A stretch of DNA of 64,000 nucleotides from Lycium barbarum (lineage: Eukaryota; Streptophyta; Magnoliopsida; Solanales; Solanaceae): the NCBI RefSeq assembly GCF_019175385.1, contig NC_083345.1, positions 12,625,205 to 12,689,204 of the forward strand. The letters run 5' to 3'. The position numbers and the translations under genes were made by a program. Of the stretch, positions 47,189 through 58,076 are shown piece by piece; the first letter of the stretch is position 1, and every line of letters starts with the position of its first letter. Under the pieces are notes generated by a model, which did not search any database, was not told the DNA's origin, and worked only from the letters and a program-made list of their open reading frames with translations.

Positions 47189-47425
47189 TACTTTGCTACG
47201 TCAAGCGTCCTATTCATCGAACTTGAGAAATAACTTATTAGAAAAGCCATTTTCATTCTCTTTCACGTACTATAGACATGTACGTTTAATTTAAAAAAAC
47301 CAAATATTACAAATCAACCCAACAATCATTGTGCTCACTTTTACGCTTGCTCCTTTTGCTTTTTGGGTGTGTGATTTCCAATACTCTCTTTGTTTCATGA
47401 TAATTCAATAATGACTCTCTGCTAA
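47189..47425. other. Distal upstream sequence of the calcium-ATPase-like gene, right of the LINE
   Basis: This segment starts with the second copy of the LINE target duplication. The part from 47335 resembles 18240-18330 closely (ctccttttgctttttgg, catgataattcaat). There is no coding sequence. Confidence 0.55.
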
Positions 47426-48429
47426 GTGATACTTCTTCCGTCTCATAATAAGTGTCACCTTAATCAAATTTTTTGAGTTCGAAATCAAAATGACTAAAAA
47501 AAAAAACCCATTGGGTTCCACCACTGGTCCCCTCCATGCTCATAAAATTTTCAAAAATCGCCATTAGAGGCCGTTTTGAGGTGGATCCCACTTCCAAAAA
47601 TGTCGTTTTCTAGTAAAATTTCATCGGGAAAGTTTAGATTCTCGGTATATTCAAGCCAAGGAGCAAGATTCTAAGCTCGAATTTTGGAAAAAAGCACCCT
47701 ACAACAAACTTCAATCAAGGTATTCTATTATGAACTTTTTTTATTTTGTTAAATACATTATATCCTAAGCATGTTTAACGTTTAATAGTCGTGAATTTCG
47801 GGAAAAAAAATTGGGTTGTTGATCTTCGTTGTTGGCAGTAGCTTTGCTACTGTTTCTCTTTCTTTTTTTTTCTTTTTTTTTAAGCTAATTCATTATTTAT
47901 TAATTGATTATGAATTGTTAATTTTTTAATTGATTATGAATTATTAATTTGTTAATTTTTTATGAATTGTTTAATATAGTAATAACTATTATTTGTAAAA
48001 TATGCCATTATTAATTAATTAGTTGGTAATTGTTGATTATGAATTGATATTTTGTTAATTGATTATGAATTATTAATTTGTTTATTCTTTATTAATTGTT
48101 TAATTAGATAAAAAAAGAACATCATCAATCCTAATATTTGTTAATTATGGCATTGTTAATTTATTGATTTGTGAAATTGTTTATCCCGTGTTAATTATTT
48201 ATTTATCCCATGTTAATCATTAAATAAATTAATTTGTTATTTCTTTAATTGTAGTTAGAAGAATAATTGTACTTAGATATAATTATTCAAAAAATATAAC
48301 ATAACATAATTCACATATTCCCTATAAATGATTAATTAGTTAGTATAATTTCACTTTAATTTCAAGAATAATGAATAATTTAGTTTCTATAGACACGACT
48401 CTTTCATGGGTCCCAATGTTCACCCGGGG

Positions 48430-51400
48430 CTCGCTGTTCACCAGGGCCCGATGACAGATCAGTACTTTCTTTGCAAGACAATCATAGGTCTGAGTTATTA
48501 TGGACTAGTGCTATAGGGATAGCTACTAGGCTCCATCCTCATGGGCTGCAGAGAGCGTGGGCTTTTTTACAAAAGCGCCCCCCACACCCCCACGTCTTAG
48601 AGATATTGTTTCGGGGCAATATCTATCGTTGTGTGTCCGTTGGTCGGGTACAGCATGATTAGGCGCTCATTTCGGCCATGGTTGAGCGGTGGAGGCCGGA
48701 GACACATACCTTCCGCTTACGCCCTGTTGAGGCCACAATTATACTTCAGGATGTGGAGGTCCTGTTTGGATTGCGGGTAGATGGAGAGCCATTATACAAT
48801 CAGTACGCGCCTCCTCTTAGTAGGACATAAGTGTCGGAGTTGATTAGGCTCACCCACTTCATGCCTAGTGTCGTGGCCTAGGTCTCGAGATTGAGTCAGG
48901 TGCAGATTAGTGCACTTTGCACTTATTTGCTCACAGAGCCTCCTATTGAAGATGACATTCTTGAGGACGTTATTGATCATCATGCCCGTTTGTATCTGCT
49001 TATTATATTCGGGGGCATCTTGTTCCCGAACACATCGAGTGCCTATGTCAACTTACGATATTTGATCTTCTTGGAGCATCTGGACCGCTTAGGAGACTAC
49101 AGCTGGGGCGGGGCTGTTTTGGCGTACTTCTACCGATGCCTATGCCGAGCGTCTATTGGCCGTATCAGCAATGCATGTGGATTTTTTGTATTTCTCCAGG
49201 TAATATTTTAAGTGTGCGTTCCTTTAATGCAAACAAACCTCTTGAAAGAACGACTAAAAAATCGTATTTTATAATATCGCTTTCAATTATGGGCGTGGGA
49301 GAGGATGCTTCCTTTTCAGCCCGTACCTAGGCATCACCTCGGTATTGACATGCCCTACCGAGGAGGTGGATGGCAGGTTTGGACCGAGATGTAGATATGC
49401 ACCACAATATTCTTCCATTCCGGGACCAGCTTGATCAGATGACGACGATGCGGTAAAACTATTTAACTTTAAATTATCAATTTAATTAAACGTCTTTTCT
49501 ACTTGGTGATCACTAATTTGTATCTGTATTTTATGCAGCTATTTATATGGGCATCGTACGCTGTTATTTTGGATGGGTTACCGGCCTTTTGCAGGGCTTG
49601 TCAGGCCGTGTGGAGGCCGCGGTGTCCATTGATACACCTGGACATCGTTAAGGACCACATACCCAAGCGTCTCTTAGGACAGTTTGGGTATACTCGGAAT
49701 ATACCCCCTGACATTCGTCATGAGCTCTGACACTACCAGTTGGACGATCGAACGACCATCGATGATGCATTTCTGGATTTCATGGGTATCCAACTCCAGC
49801 ATTGACAGGACAGGTTGAGGACTTTAGTGGTGGTCGGTCATGCGACTCCCATCATGGATTACATGCATTGGTATCATAAGATCACACGCCAATTGATTGG
49901 CAACCCAGTTTTGTGTCCCGCAAGGGATGTTGGATAAACAACACTCGCGAGGCAGTACGAGGCGTTGGTAAGTTTATCGTATTTAGATTTTTTTAATTGT
50001 ATTAATTATTACGTTTTAAAAATAATTATTTTTTTTTACTGTTGAGCACAAATGTAGCTGGTGGCCGTACAACGATTACGCATATTGGGGTTAGAGCATA
50101 TGTCTTACCATAGGGTTGCGAGGCTTGCGGCGGAGATGGTGCGAATATCCCAGGACGATATCCGGCCGGCAAGAAAGTTTCGGCGCATGGATGATCCTGT
50201 CCCAGAGGGTGAGTATCAGGCAGCACGAGAAGAAGGACGTGGTGCTGCCAGAGGACGTGGTGCTGCTAGAGCACCTGGTGGTAGAGGATACCACCTAGTA
50301 GATGAGGCCACTTCCATTCCAGAGGTCATTCCCCCTTCTAGTTCATCCACAATCGTTCCAGGCCAGTGGCAACTCAGCTGGACAGTCACATATGTTTACG
50401 CAGGCGTGCCTACTTGCAAAGATATCTGGGTCTTAATCTTAGCCGAGCGAGAATGCGTATATGGAGGAATATGATGACATAGATTGGGCAGTGTTTCGCG
50501 CATCATTAGATGATGAGCGGCCAATGAGAAATTTAAACAGTCCCAGGATTCTTAACTTCGATGATCTTTTAATCCCAGTTAGTATTTAAAATACTTATTT
50601 GATTATTTAAAGTAATTATGTTAAATATATATATATATATGTTACTTATTATTTCGTAATTTTTTATATTTTAGGATTGGGCGCCAATTGGTCAACCAGA
50701 CTGACCCACTCAGGCGTTTTCTCATGAGCCTGCCTAGCCAGAGGTGTCTTCTCATGAGACTGTCGAGTCACAGGTTAGATTTGTAGTAAAAATTAATTTT
50801 ATTCAATATAAGGTGAATATTTAAAATACTTATTTGATTATTTAAAGTACTTATTTTAAATATATATGTTACTTATTATTTCGTAATTTTTTATATTTTA
50901 AGATTCGGCGCCAGTGGGTCCACCAGAGCAACCCACTCAACCGTTTTCTCATGGACCTGCCGAGCCAGAGGTGTCTTCTCATGAGATTGTCGAGCCATAG
51001 GTAAGATTTTTAGTAAAAATTAATTTTATTCAATATAAAATAAATATTTATTTAATTTTTTTAACCTTTATTTGGACTTCGAACAGTATCTCGTCCATGA
51101 GACTACTATATATTCTGCACCAGGCCCATCTCAGGAGCCTATTCAGGCACCCTTCGATACACAGGTTTGATTATTCAACAAACCAAGTTTGATTATTCAA
51201 CAAACCTTGATGTATTCAATATAAATAAGAAATTGTACTAATTTTTATATATTATTCAAGTTCATCCTTCGGCGCCTGCGGTGGAATGTCTCGACGAGAA
51301 CGAGGTCTCGTTTCCAATCCAAAATCAGCCTGAGATTCTGAGCGTACCAGGGGGATTAGATCCCAAGAAGAAGCACGTTATGCAGAAGGGCGCAAAGGCG

Positions 51401-51435
51401 AGGGATAATCATGGCTTAGGCTTAGGGGGGTAGAG
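48430..51435 (+). pseudogene. Plant-mobile-domain (PMD, MAIN-like) gene, decayed
   Basis: The frame from 48471 to 49211 reads through a region with [14 protein letters not shown], a [14 protein letters not shown] block and a YLLTEPPIEDDI stretch. These are hallmark words of the PMD family (PF10536) found in MAIN proteins and in many transposon-borne plant genes. It has in-frame stops at about 48660, 48828 and 48882. A second exon-like part (about 49539-49960) carries VILDGLPAFCRACQAVWRP and a downstream HWYHKITR-like C-terminal word. A third (about 50050-50475) carries a low-complexity RGAARGRGAA tail. The introns are AT-rich. With its multiple stops it is not functional. Confidence 0.75.
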
Positions 51436-51969
51436 ACGATGGCGAAGGCGGTGGAGATGGTATGAGCCTTAGGCATAAGGATAGTCTCAGGCATACCACA
51501 TGTGGGACCCATCCAAGATAGTGTATGTACAATAGTGTTGTACAGTTTAAGTAAGCATTATATATTTTTTGCGTATTTATTTATATTTATAAATATTATC
51601 TTTGTCTTTATTATCGTTTATAGTGTCACCTCCTAAATTGATAATAAAAAAAATCGTGACATATTCAAAATAAAGTTATGCATTAATTTAAAAATAACAT
51701 GAAACCCTAAAACATAAATAACTTAAAGCTAATGAGAACAAGTCTTCAAAAACAAATGGACTTCAAACACTTTTCAACCACTAAAACGGCAATCTGAAGT
51801 TTTGCGTATCCTTGATATATTGAGCCTACCTTATTAACCGCATAAAAATAAGTAGGGTTCTATATAAAATATTGAAGTTCCGGAGTCTCGGAGCATGATT
51901 AATATATGGCTAAAGTACGTAAAAAAGTGTGAAAATGTAAAAGAAAGAAAGTTTAACCAAAACAAATAG

Positions 51970-52110
51970 GTCCTTTAGCGCAGTATTTTACTGCGCTAAA
52001 GACAAAAAGGTATATGCTTTAACGCAGTAAAATACTACATTAAAGGACTTAATCGTGTCGTTACGGCTAAGTCCTTTAACGCAGTAATTTACTGCGTTAA
52101 ACGTACTTTT
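51970..52110. repeat. Cluster of GCAGTA...TACTGC palindromes
   Basis: Three copies of a palindrome of the form ttta(g/a)cgcagta-n-tactgcg(c/t)taaa occur at about 51973, 52018 and 52077. The third is cctttaacgcagtaatttac followed by tgcgttaaa. They lie between the PMD pseudogene and the right MITE end and could be remnants of a small foldback element. Confidence 0.75.
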
Positions 52111-52589
52111 GGGCCTCTCTTTTTTTCTGGGGTATTTTGGTTCAATGTGTCTTTTATTGAGCCATTTTGGTTCCAGACTCAATATTTTTGTCTCATTATA
52201 AGTGTCACCTTAGGATACTAATGCATATTGACAAGTTTTTTCCATTTTTGCCCTTGGACAAAAAATGGCAAGTTTCTTTATTCAAGGCCAAAAGTTGGAT
52301 TCAAAGTGTCAAATTTTGATTTTCACATGAAAATGAAAATTTTGACCTATGGAAGATAGGATTAGTAAGAGGCAAAAGAAGTAGTAGTACTCTAAATGAT
52401 GATGGTTGGATTCCCAATGTCATAGGATGAACTACTTGTACATGCTCTAATCATAATGAGAGAAAAATATTTTTTTTACATAAGGGTAATTTGATAAACT
52501 TTACATTTCATCATTGGTTTCTTAATATGCGTATTTTTTGTAAAGATGACACTTATTATGGGATGGAGCGAGTACTTATACACATACCC

Positions 52590-52802
52590 AAGCTGGAATT
52601 CAACACTCTTATAAGCTTAAACAAAGACCATTGGTCAAGTCAAGAACAAGCAGACAAAATGCAAAACAAACATCTTTAGCAACATTCACTTGTTTCTGCA
52701 ACTTCCAAGAATATATCTCCTAGCTCCTAACAGCCACTGTACGATACACGGTGTACCCACGGATTACTTTGGTGTATAAACTTTGAGACGATCTGCTTAT
52801 CA
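52590..52802 (+). promoter_or_regulatory. Probable proximal promoter and leader of the calcium-ATPase-like gene
   Basis: This is the only sequence between the MITE terminus and the start codon at 52803. A TATA-like 'gtgtataaactttgag' at about 52773 lies 30 bp upstream of the ATG, and 'tacacggtgtaccc' precedes it at about 52745. The ordered words agcttaaacaaagacca, tacacggtgta and tataaa-ctttg also occur at 19454-19583. Promoter function is inferred from position. Confidence 0.4.
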
Positions 52803-55800
52803 ATGCAGCAAGATAATCCAGTTTTTCCTCTTTCAAAAATCTATCAGTTTATATATCGAAGAAATTTCAAGAAGATTCTGAACTTACCAAATTCTCAAAC
52901 TAGAAACATCGTCTTCAGTTGCCCATCGGGATATACCAAAATTATGTGTGACATGATCTTGCAATCCCTAGCCAGGAAGAGATGGCGCCTAGCCTTTCAC
53001 ATTTTCTATACTGTCAGGGCATTGCTATTTACAGCCAGGACGGTTGTGGCTGAAAACAAGAGTGAGCTCTTGAGCAACTTTTCGCGCTCTCAATCTTATA
53101 CAGCAGTTGATATCGAACCAGAATGTTTTTCAAGCATCAGCAAGCCAATTTTAGCAAAACTTGTTCGATTGAGAGACGCTGAACAGCTTGGAAAGCTTGA
53201 TGGGGTGGAAGGATTGTTGTCTGTCCTGAAAGCTGATGCTGAGAAGGGTATCCTAGGTGACGTTGCTTCCCGGCGCAAACATTTTGGGACCAACACATAC
53301 AAGAAGCCACAAATAAATCCTTCGCAAATCTCGTTGAAGAACCTCAAAGATCCCAACATGATCATTGTACTACTATATGCTGTTATATCCCTTGGTTTTG
53401 GCATCAAAAAGCATGGGCTGAAAGGATGTTTAGATGGGAGCATCATATTAGTTGCTGTGTTTCTTGCCATCAGTCTCTCTGCTTGTTGTTGTTGGTGGCA
53501 TAAACAGCAAATTTATGAACTTTGCAGGCCTATTGAAAGTGTCCTCATTCCTGTGATTAGGAACGGGAAAGATATGCGTATTTTATTATCTGAAGTAGTT
53601 GTTGGAGATGTCATTCGCTTGAAAGCTGGAGATCAAGTCCCTGCTGATGGGATATACATAGATCAGCAATCCCTGCAAATTGATGAATCAACCATAACAA
53701 GGAAAAATGACATTGTGGAAGTTAACAATAGCTGCAACCTGTTCTTGCTATGTGGTAGCAAAGTCTTGAGGGGTAACGGTCGGATGCTTGTCACAGCAGT
53801 CGGCATGAATACAGCATTGGCAGGAATCATAAGTCCAACTTGCTTCAATCATGATCATAAATCACTTTTACAGAAGAAACTGCACAAACTGACCTCGCAC
53901 ATAGCAAAGGTCGGTCTGGCAGCCAGTTCCCTGGTTCTCTTGGTGCTGCTGGTCCGTTATTTCACAGGAAATATGCGAAACAATGGCAGAAAGTTCTTCG
54001 TTGGAGGTAAGACAAGTATACAAGATGTATGGAAAGACCTTATTGGTATTCTAGCAACTCCAGTTGCACTTGCATCAGCGGCCATTCCTGAAGGTTTAAC
54101 GCTAGCTTGTGCACTAGCGATAGCTTACTCAACCAAGAAGATGGTCGCTGATCAGGCAGTTGTCAGAAGTCTCTCAGCTTGTGAAGCAATTGCGTCCGCA
54201 ACAGTGATTTGTACAAGCAAGGAAGGCATACTGACTGAAAACTCTCTGCAGGTCACCCAATTTTGGCTAGATGAAGAGTATATTGGAAGAGATAGTTTCT
54301 CCTCATTTGCACCAGAAATTCTTCATCTGCTTCATGAGGGAATGGCTCTGAACACTACCAAGATCCCACCAGGATCTTCATTTGAACACATTGAGGATCT
54401 AGTTCAAAATGCAATTTTGGCCTGGGGAATCAAAAGCATGAAGATGGATGTAGAACAACTGAAAAAAAGCTGTACAATTGTCCACGCGGAAAGCTTCAAC
54501 TCAGAATACCAGGGGCGTATTTTGATTAGGAGGAATGCTGACAGCAGAGTGCATATGCACTACAAAGGAACTCCAGAGGCAATACTGGACATGTGTTCAC
54601 GTTATTACAAGAAGACCGGGGATATCAAAGATATAAATGATGATGCTAGAGCAGCTTTGCAGCGAACAATTAAAAAGATGGAAATGGATGGTTTGCACTG
54701 CGTTGGTTTTGCATATAGAAGTGTGACAGCAGAACATCAGATTGATCACGAAGGGCATTTCCATCCCAACCTCAAAGAAGATGATTCAATTTTATTAGCA
54801 TTTATAGGCCTGAAAGCTCCATGTAGAAAACAAGCAAGGAAAGCTGTGATGGACTGCCAAGATGCTGGGGTAACCATCAAAATCTTTACAAAGGATGATA
54901 TCCGCACAGCTCGTGCATCAGCTATTGATTGTGGTATAATTGATCCTAATCATGAAATTTCCACTGGAGAAGTCATAGAAGGAACAAAATTCCAAGAATA
55001 TGCTGAAGATGAAAGATTGGAGAGAGTTGAAAACATTCGTGTGATCACAAGAGCCTCAACATTGGACAAGCTTCTGATGGTACGATGCTTGCAAAAGAAA
55101 GGTCACGTTGTTGCAGTTACTGGAGACAGAGAGGGTGATGCCGAAGCTCTTAGAGAAGCCAATGTGGGGCTTTCACTGGGTAATCAAGTAACTGTCACAG
55201 CAAGGGACAACTCGGATATTCTCATCATGGATGACAACTTTGCTTCCATAGCTAGAGTTCTAAATTGGGGAAGGACCACATACAACAATGTTCAGATATT
55301 CACCCAATACCAACTAACAGCAACTATTGCTTCTTTGGTGATAGACTTTGTGACAGCAATTTCAGCTAGCGAGCCCCAGAACATCAACATTGTCACAGTA
55401 ATTTCAGCAGGCAATGTTCCCTATGCAACACTTCAGGTTCTTTGGGTAAAGCTGATCGTGGGCACGTTAGCAGCTCTTGCTCTCACTATAGACAGGCCTG
55501 GAACAAAGCTCATGCAGCAGCCACCAACTAACCAAAATGAGCCATTTATAACCAATACTATGTGGAAGAATATAGTGGGCCAAGCTCTGTACCTGATCTC
55601 AGTGTTGCTGACCATCCAATACCAATTAAGTGACAAGGAAAAGGACACCATGATCTTCAACATCTTTGTGCTTTGCCAACTATTCAACATATTCAACCTG
55701 AGAAAGTATGAAGGGAATCTCCTCAGTGAGCTAAGAACAAAAAGCTTATTTTGGGTGATAGTGGGAATGATAGTCATTATTCAAGTTGCAATGGTAGAAA

Positions 55801-55991
55801 TGTTTGAGAAGTTTGCATCTACAGAGAAGTTGAATTGGGAGCAGTGGAAAACGTGTATTGGGATAGCTGCTCTATCATGGCCAGTTAGTCGGCTCATAAA
55901 ATGCATACCTGTTCCAAGTACGCCTTTTTTTAGTTGTATAAATAGCCAGAACTTTAGTTACTCAAGATTTGGATCAAGTGCTAGGTTATAG
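52803..55991 (+). CDS. P2B-type calcium-transporting ATPase-like protein with degenerate catalytic motifs (ACA12/13-like pseudo-pump)
   Basis: This intronless 1062-residue frame resembles autoinhibited plasma-membrane Ca-ATPases; Arabidopsis ACA12 and ACA13 are also intronless. In order it shows an N-terminal calmodulin-binding-like segment (RKRWRLAFHIFYTVRAL, about 58-74), M1-M2 (about 186-228), an A domain, M3-M4 with intact PEGL (429-432), P and N domains (KGTPE at 588-592), and M5-M10 (about 840-1030), ending near RLIKCIPVPSTPF. Key residues of the family are lost. DKTGT is SKEGI (Ser472 replaces the phosphorylated Asp). TGES is TRKN (299-302), TGDN is TKDD (696-699), and TGDGxNDAP is TGDREGDAE (773-781). 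The M6 Asn and Asp ligands are Lys883 and Gly887. The frame is otherwise open and the flanking blocks are well conserved. ATP-driven transport is therefore unlikely; a regulatory or structural role is possible. An expressed pseudogene is the alternative. Confidence 0.9.
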   Translation: MQQDNPVFPLSKIYQFIYRRNFKKILNLPNSQTRNIVFSCPSGYTKIMCDMILQSLARKRWRLAFHIFYTVRALLFTARTVVAENKSELLSNFSRSQSYTAVDIEPECFSSISKPILAKLVRLRDAEQLGKLDGVEGLLSVLKADAEKGILGDVASRRKHFGTNTYKKPQINPSQISLKNLKDPNMIIVLLYAVISLGFGIKKHGLKGCLDGSIILVAVFLAISLSACCCWWHKQQIYELCRPIESVLIPVIRNGKDMRILLSEVVVGDVIRLKAGDQVPADGIYIDQQSLQIDESTITRKNDIVEVNNSCNLFLLCGSKVLRGNGRMLVTAVGMNTALAGIISPTCFNHDHKSLLQKKLHKLTSHIAKVGLAASSLVLLVLLVRYFTGNMRNNGRKFFVGGKTSIQDVWKDLIGILATPVALASAAIPEGLTLACALAIAYSTKKMVADQAVVRSLSACEAIASATVICTSKEGILTENSLQVTQFWLDEEYIGRDSFSSFAPEILHLLHEGMALNTTKIPPGSSFEHIEDLVQNAILAWGIKSMKMDVEQLKKSCTIVHAESFNSEYQGRILIRRNADSRVHMHYKGTPEAILDMCSRYYKKTGDIKDINDDARAALQRTIKKMEMDGLHCVGFAYRSVTAEHQIDHEGHFHPNLKEDDSILLAFIGLKAPCRKQARKAVMDCQDAGVTIKIFTKDDIRTARASAIDCGIIDPNHEISTGEVIEGTKFQEYAEDERLERVENIRVITRASTLDKLLMVRCLQKKGHVVAVTGDREGDAEALREANVGLSLGNQVTVTARDNSDILIMDDNFASIARVLNWGRTTYNNVQIFTQYQLTATIASLVIDFVTAISASEPQNINIVTVISAGNVPYATLQVLWVKLIVGTLAALALTIDRPGTKLMQQPPTNQNEPFITNTMWKNIVGQALYLISVLLTIQYQLSDKEKDTMIFNIFVLCQLFNIFNLRKYEGNLLSELRTKSLFWVIVGMIVIIQVAMVEMFEKFASTEKLNWEQWKTCIGIAALSWPVSRLIKCIPVPSTPFFSCINSQNFSYSRFGSSARL
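52976..53027 (+). other. Calmodulin-binding/autoinhibitory-like segment of the pump-like protein
   Basis: Residues about 58-74 (RKRWRLAFHIFYTVRAL) match the basic amphipathic pattern with an anchoring Trp seen in the N-terminal autoinhibitory, calmodulin-binding domain of plant ACA pumps. Conservation here contrasts with loss of the catalytic motifs. Confidence 0.6.
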
Positions 55992-57104
55992 CAAGTTCCT
56001 AGAAGATCTGCTTGTACATTCTATAACATTTATTATTGAAGTTTCTTTCTGTCCTCACACTATTGTGATAAATAGGGTATATAGCTTCAGAAAAAAACAT
56101 GTGTAGACAATGTCGTTTGGTTATGTTCAGCCACAGACTAATTGAAAAGCATGACTAAAGAACTGTCCTGCTACCATAATACAACAGTTTGGAAACACTA
56201 ATTGACAACTGCAAGAAATAGCGCCCAGCATGAAGTAAAGATTACAATTCGATCACAAAAAGAAGGAACAAGGGGCAAGAGATTCTATTCAGTTATAACC
56301 CTACTATGTTTTTCTTTAGACTAGAGCCTACCGTTGTGGCTTTTAATCTGGTAAGAAGTAGCAAAGCATAAAATGCCTTTTGGAGTTCCACAGGAAGGTG
56401 AGACTGATACAATGCAGTTAGTTTCTTTACAAGATCAGTACACTCCAGTTAGTTTCTTTACAAGATTAGTACACACTCTATGGCAATTGGTGAAGATCAT
56501 AAGAAATCTACACAATGTTAAAGGAAATCTCGATAACAACTTGAATTCTGTGCCACAAAATATTCAGTTAAGAAAGTGAAAGTAAGAGATGAGATTATAT
56601 TCAACTGCAAAATGAAGCTAAACTTGAATAGCTAACTTAAAGAAAAATTAGACATAGATGCTAACAACGTCTACTTCATAGAAGAAGGATATACGAGCAT
56701 AATCATAGCCCTACTTTGATTTGAGTTAGCAGGTGAGTCTTACAAATTATATTCTAAAAGGTTGCGTAGAAAATTGATTCCTTCAGAAGTACCCTATTCT
56801 TTGCTTTTCAATATCTATCCAATGGTATTCCCAAAGGTATGTTGATTTCTCTTTGATAAAGAAAATTTTGGTTGCTTCGAGCAATTTGCATTACAGTTTT
56901 AGTTGAAATTCACTTCAGAATAATACCAATTTATCCATCTTCAGCTTTGTTAGAGTTTTCCAACTGATCTCAACTGTATTACGCATTAACTCTACATTTC
57001 ATCTCACACAAAAAGTTACTCCTTTCAACCAAAAAACCAATCTTACATATCCAAGTAATTATTTCCTCAATCCATCTGATTAATAATCTCTGCATTTCCT
57101 AACA
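55992..57104. other. 3' flank of the calcium-ATPase-like gene
   Basis: No gene is visible. A near-tandem duplication of 'cagttagtttctttacaaga' occurs at about 56415 and 56447. The remaining sequence is AT-rich and shows nothing else distinctive. Confidence 0.5.
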
Positions 57105-57240
57105 TCAACAACAACATACCCAGTGTAATCTCACGAAGTGGGTTCTGGGGAGGGTAGAGTGTATGCAAACCTTACCACTACCATGGAGGTAGAAAGGTTG
57201 TTTCTGAAAGACTCTCAGCTCAAAGAAAAGCAGCCACATC
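57105..57240 (-). mobile_element. SINE (or LINE tail) fragment, minus strand
   Basis: On the minus strand the segment reads 'gagagtctttcagaaacaac', then 'ggtttgcatacactctaccc', then 'gattacactgggtatgttgt', ending in (ttg)n. The same tail is at the 3' end of the RTE LINE (about 47085-47188) and at 62512-62620. Solanaceous TS-type SINEs have this tail. Confidence 0.75.
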
Positions 57241-58076
57241 AGTCCAGAAAAAGAAATAACAGTATGGAGAAATACTAAATAAAGCATGATAAAGTAGTTT
57301 GGAGAAAGAAAAAAAAATAACGTAACTCACATAATATCACATGTCAATCGGGGTACAAGACACAACAGATAATAAAATGAATCAGAGGACAAGAAACTAC
57401 AAAAGTAATACGAAGTGTGACACGCACAACTACCTGCTAGCTTACTACCCTGAGCTGTGTATTCCATAACTTCCTATCTAAGGTCATGTCCTTGGTGAGA
57501 TAAAAGCATTTCCTATTAGACAAAATTTCAACTGCTAGAACCATTGTGCCTGGGTTTAACAACTCTCCATTATCTATTAGTCCTTTTATCCAAACTGCAT
57601 AATGATCCTTTCAGTATCATTTACTCCTAGGAGCAAAACGGAACAAAATCATAGTAAAGCTCAGCTAACTGATTATCCTAAACATCAAAAGTAAATACAT
57701 GTGTGTCTACACAACCATACAAGTAAAAATAAGTAAAATTATATTTACTACATGCAAACTGTCAGCTTACAATGCGAGTCAGTTAATGGAGATTTTCTGT
57801 TTCATTTTTGTGGGTATGTGTGTGGAGGATTTTTACGTGCCCGATTGGCCATGGATAATTTTCACTTTTTTAAAAAAAAAAATTTATTCATAAAAACTGT
57901 TTGGACATAAAATTGTTAAGAGTACTATATCCCGGTATTCTGAAAACTCAAAAAGCTGTTTTCAGAATTTTCACTCTAAATCACTTACAAAAAACCAAGA
58001 ATAACTCTAATTTGTATTCATGTCCAAACACAATTTCAAGTTTCAAATATCATTTTCAACTTCAAAACAAATATTA
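57241..58076. other. Non-coding intergenic DNA
   Basis: No gene is recognised. A possible small inverted element lies around 57898-58035, where 'tttggacataaaattgtt' is partly mirrored by 'tgtccaaacacaattt'. Confidence 0.45.

Larger units (their letters stand above)
47426..52580. mobile_element. MITE-like termini enclosing a plant-mobile-domain element
   Basis: The left end reads tacttcttccgtctcataat + aagtgtcacc, and the right end, in reverse complement, reads gtactcgctccatcccataa + taagtgtca. These are Stowaway-like termini of the 'ctccctccgtcccataataagtg' kind. A second copy of the left terminus (tctcattataagtgtcacct) lies at 52191. This suggests that a 4.7-kb sequence carrying the plant-mobile-domain pseudogene inserted near the left end of a small MITE. 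The exact nature of the inserted unit (MULE-related or other) is not shown by its ends. Confidence 0.45.

Noticed and set aside
53096..55777. Antisense frames within the pump-like gene
   Set aside because: They are shadows of the 1062-codon sense frame and contain no domain.
52803..55991. Reading the pump-like gene as an active calcium pump
   Set aside because: The phosphorylated Asp, TGES, the NDAP Asn and the M6 ligands are all substituted, so ordinary annotation as a working transporter is not supported.
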